A stretch of DNA of 64,000 bases from Secundilactobacillus pentosiphilus (GTDB lineage: Bacteria; Bacillota; Bacilli; Lactobacillales; Lactobacillaceae): positions 1 to 64,000 of the forward strand of contig NZ_BCMI01000004.1 in NCBI RefSeq assembly GCF_002217985.1, read 5' to 3'. The translations under genes and the position numbers were made by a program. Within the stretch, counting starts at the first letter, position 1. Every line of letters starts with the position of its first letter. The notes below the pieces were generated by a model. The model saw only the letters and a list, made by a program, of their open reading frames with translations. It did not search any database and was not told the origin of the DNA. Of this stretch, positions 63,073-64,000 are shown piece after piece.

Positions 63073-64000
63073 TCTGTTATTTATTGTCATTATCGCCATT
63101 TGGGGGATCTTAATCGTTAATTTAATCCTGACGATTGCCGGTTATTGCTACTATTTAAATTGGCAGCGGACACCAGCACCACGTTTATCAGCGGAAGTGC
63201 CATTCGTTTCAATTCTGGTACCGGCTCACAACGAAGGAAAAGTGTTGCAAAAAACGGTGTCGGCTTTGCTAGAGTTTGACTACCCGGCACAACGGTATGA
63301 ATTGATCGTCATCAATGATTATTCCAGTGACAATTCGGCTGCAGTACTAACACGAATGCAGGCAGCGTATCAAGATCGAAACTTTCAGGTGATCAATACG
63401 GATGCTCAGACTGGCGGTAAGGGGAAATCAAACGCCTTAAACATTGGTTTGAAACGGGCCAAGGGAACCGTTATTTCGGTTTATGACGCCGACAACACCC
63501 CGGAGGCTGGTGCACTTCGCTACCTGGTTGCAACCCTAATACAGGACGCTGCTTTAGGTGCGGTCATTGGCAAGTTTCGGACACGGAACCGAACTGCGAC
63601 CATGCTGACCCGGTTTATTAACATCGAGACGTTAGCGTATCAGTGGATGGTACAAGCTGGCCGTCAGCAGCTGCTGAAACTTTGTACGATCCCCGGGACA
63701 AATTACGTCATTCGCCGGAGTGTCTTGGATCAAATAGGCGGCTGGGATGTAAACGCCTTAGCCGAGGATACCGAGATTAGTTTCCAAGTTTATCGTCTAG
63801 GCAAACGCATTGCCTTTCAACCGTGGGCGGTGACTTGGGAGCAGGAACCGCAGACCTTAGACGTTTGGTTTCATCAACGTGCCCGGTGGGTGAAGGGCAA
63901 TATTTACGTTATCTTGAAAAACGTTAATTTACTCTTTCATACTGATGCTAAGGTGATCTGGTTTGATTTGCTGTACTTGGTGAGTACTTATTTTCTGCTC
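63062..64000 (+). CDS. Family 2 glycosyltransferase, exopolysaccharide synthase type (runs off window)
   Basis: The first 313 codons are present. An N-terminal membrane segment (IIAIWGILIVNLILTIAGYC) is followed by a processive GT2 domain: SILVPAHNEGKV, YDADNTP (DxD), ALAEDTEISF (catalytic Asp) and the QRARWVKGN form of QxxRW. This is the layout of PgaC/IcaA- and PssC-type synthases, which make and export a beta-linked polysaccharide. An in-frame TAA at 63056 bounds the frame. GGGAGG (63048-63053) stands 8 nt before ATT 63062, and there is no ATG, GTG or TTG before the catalytic domain, so ATT is the likely start (CTG 63074 is possible). It overlaps the previous stop. Confidence 0.8.
   Translation, partial: MLNSLLFIVIIAIWGILIVNLILTIAGYCYYLNWQRTPAPRLSAEVPFVSILVPAHNEGKVLQKTVSALLEFDYPAQRYELIVINDYSSDNSAAVLTRMQAAYQDRNFQVINTDAQTGGKGKSNALNIGLKRAKGTVISVYDADNTPEAGALRYLVATLIQDAALGAVIGKFRTRNRTATMLTRFINIETLAYQWMVQAGRQQLLKLCTIPGTNYVIRRSVLDQIGGWDVNALAEDTEISFQVYRLGKRIAFQPWAVTWEQEPQTLDVWFHQRARWVKGNIYVILKNVNLLFHTDAKVIWFDLLYLVSTYFLL

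Noticed and set aside
1-64000. tRNA, rRNA, prophage or complete insertion sequence
   Set aside because: No cloverleaf, rRNA motif, integrase, transposase or phage structural gene was recognised on either strand.

Overview
The window looks like chromosomal DNA of a lactic acid bacterium of the family Lactobacillaceae. The evidence is a D-lactate dehydrogenase, an L-2-hydroxyisocaproate dehydrogenase, ClpL under a CIRCE operator, two large adhesins with KxYKxGKxW signal peptides and LPQTNE-type anchors (the LPQTxE variant is known from the Lactiplantibacillus plantarum group), B. subtilis-type LexA boxes and strong AGGAGG ribosome binding sites. The species cannot be fixed from the sequence alone. 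No tRNA, rRNA, CRISPR array, complete insertion sequence or prophage was seen.

Layout. 1-1.9 kb is an AT-rich restriction island: a half-length HsdS cassette facing an oppositely oriented HsdS fragment across a perfect 17-bp inverted repeat, then an Mrr endonuclease. 2-6.3 kb carries D-LDH, a secreted CAP-domain protein, an M20 deacylase and a small PAS protein. 6.4-8.4 kb is an SOS operon: Y-family polymerase, unknown protein, YolD-like protein. 8.4-8.7 kb holds three consecutive long hairpins. 8.7-23.3 kb is mainly housekeeping and stress genes: aldo/keto reductase, clpL, three MFS transporters, an NADH-oxidase/CoA-disulfide-reductase-like enzyme with a degenerate rhodanese domain, a YdcF protein, lemA-htpX, L-HicDH and an RlmA-type methyltransferase. 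23.5-36.7 kb is a tandem pair of giant repeat-rich adhesins (about 2,693 and 1,577 residues). 36.9-41.5 kb is a heterodimeric ABC exporter plus lipoprotein operon. At 41.6 kb a second textbook SOS promoter drives a 45-residue protein. 42-48 kb has a zinc-ribbon membrane protein and an ascorbate-family PTS operon that brings its own Enzyme I. 48.2-53.4 kb (minus strand) has a metal-binding lipoprotein, glycerate kinase, transaldolase and transketolase. 53.8-59.7 kb has a TPP riboswitch with tenA, a GNAT protein, a Cof phosphatase, OsmC, a LysM-3D secreted protein and tandem VIT-family metal transporters behind a palindromic operator. The right edge (60-64 kb) enters a probable exopolysaccharide cluster that runs off the window.

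The most unusual structure is a dispersed palindromic element, about 100 bp long, found directly after three plus-strand stop codons (8441, 19637, 48026). Its outer arms and an asymmetric internal loop are conserved, while its inner stem differs completely in sequence but stays self-complementary. This is the pattern expected of a structured RNA or a stem-maintained mobile repeat. One copy leads into four tandem units of about 95 bp (19716-20060). Other points of interest are the isolated SOS microprotein, a glycosyltransferase that appears to start at ATT, and the invertible-looking hsdS repeat at the left edge.
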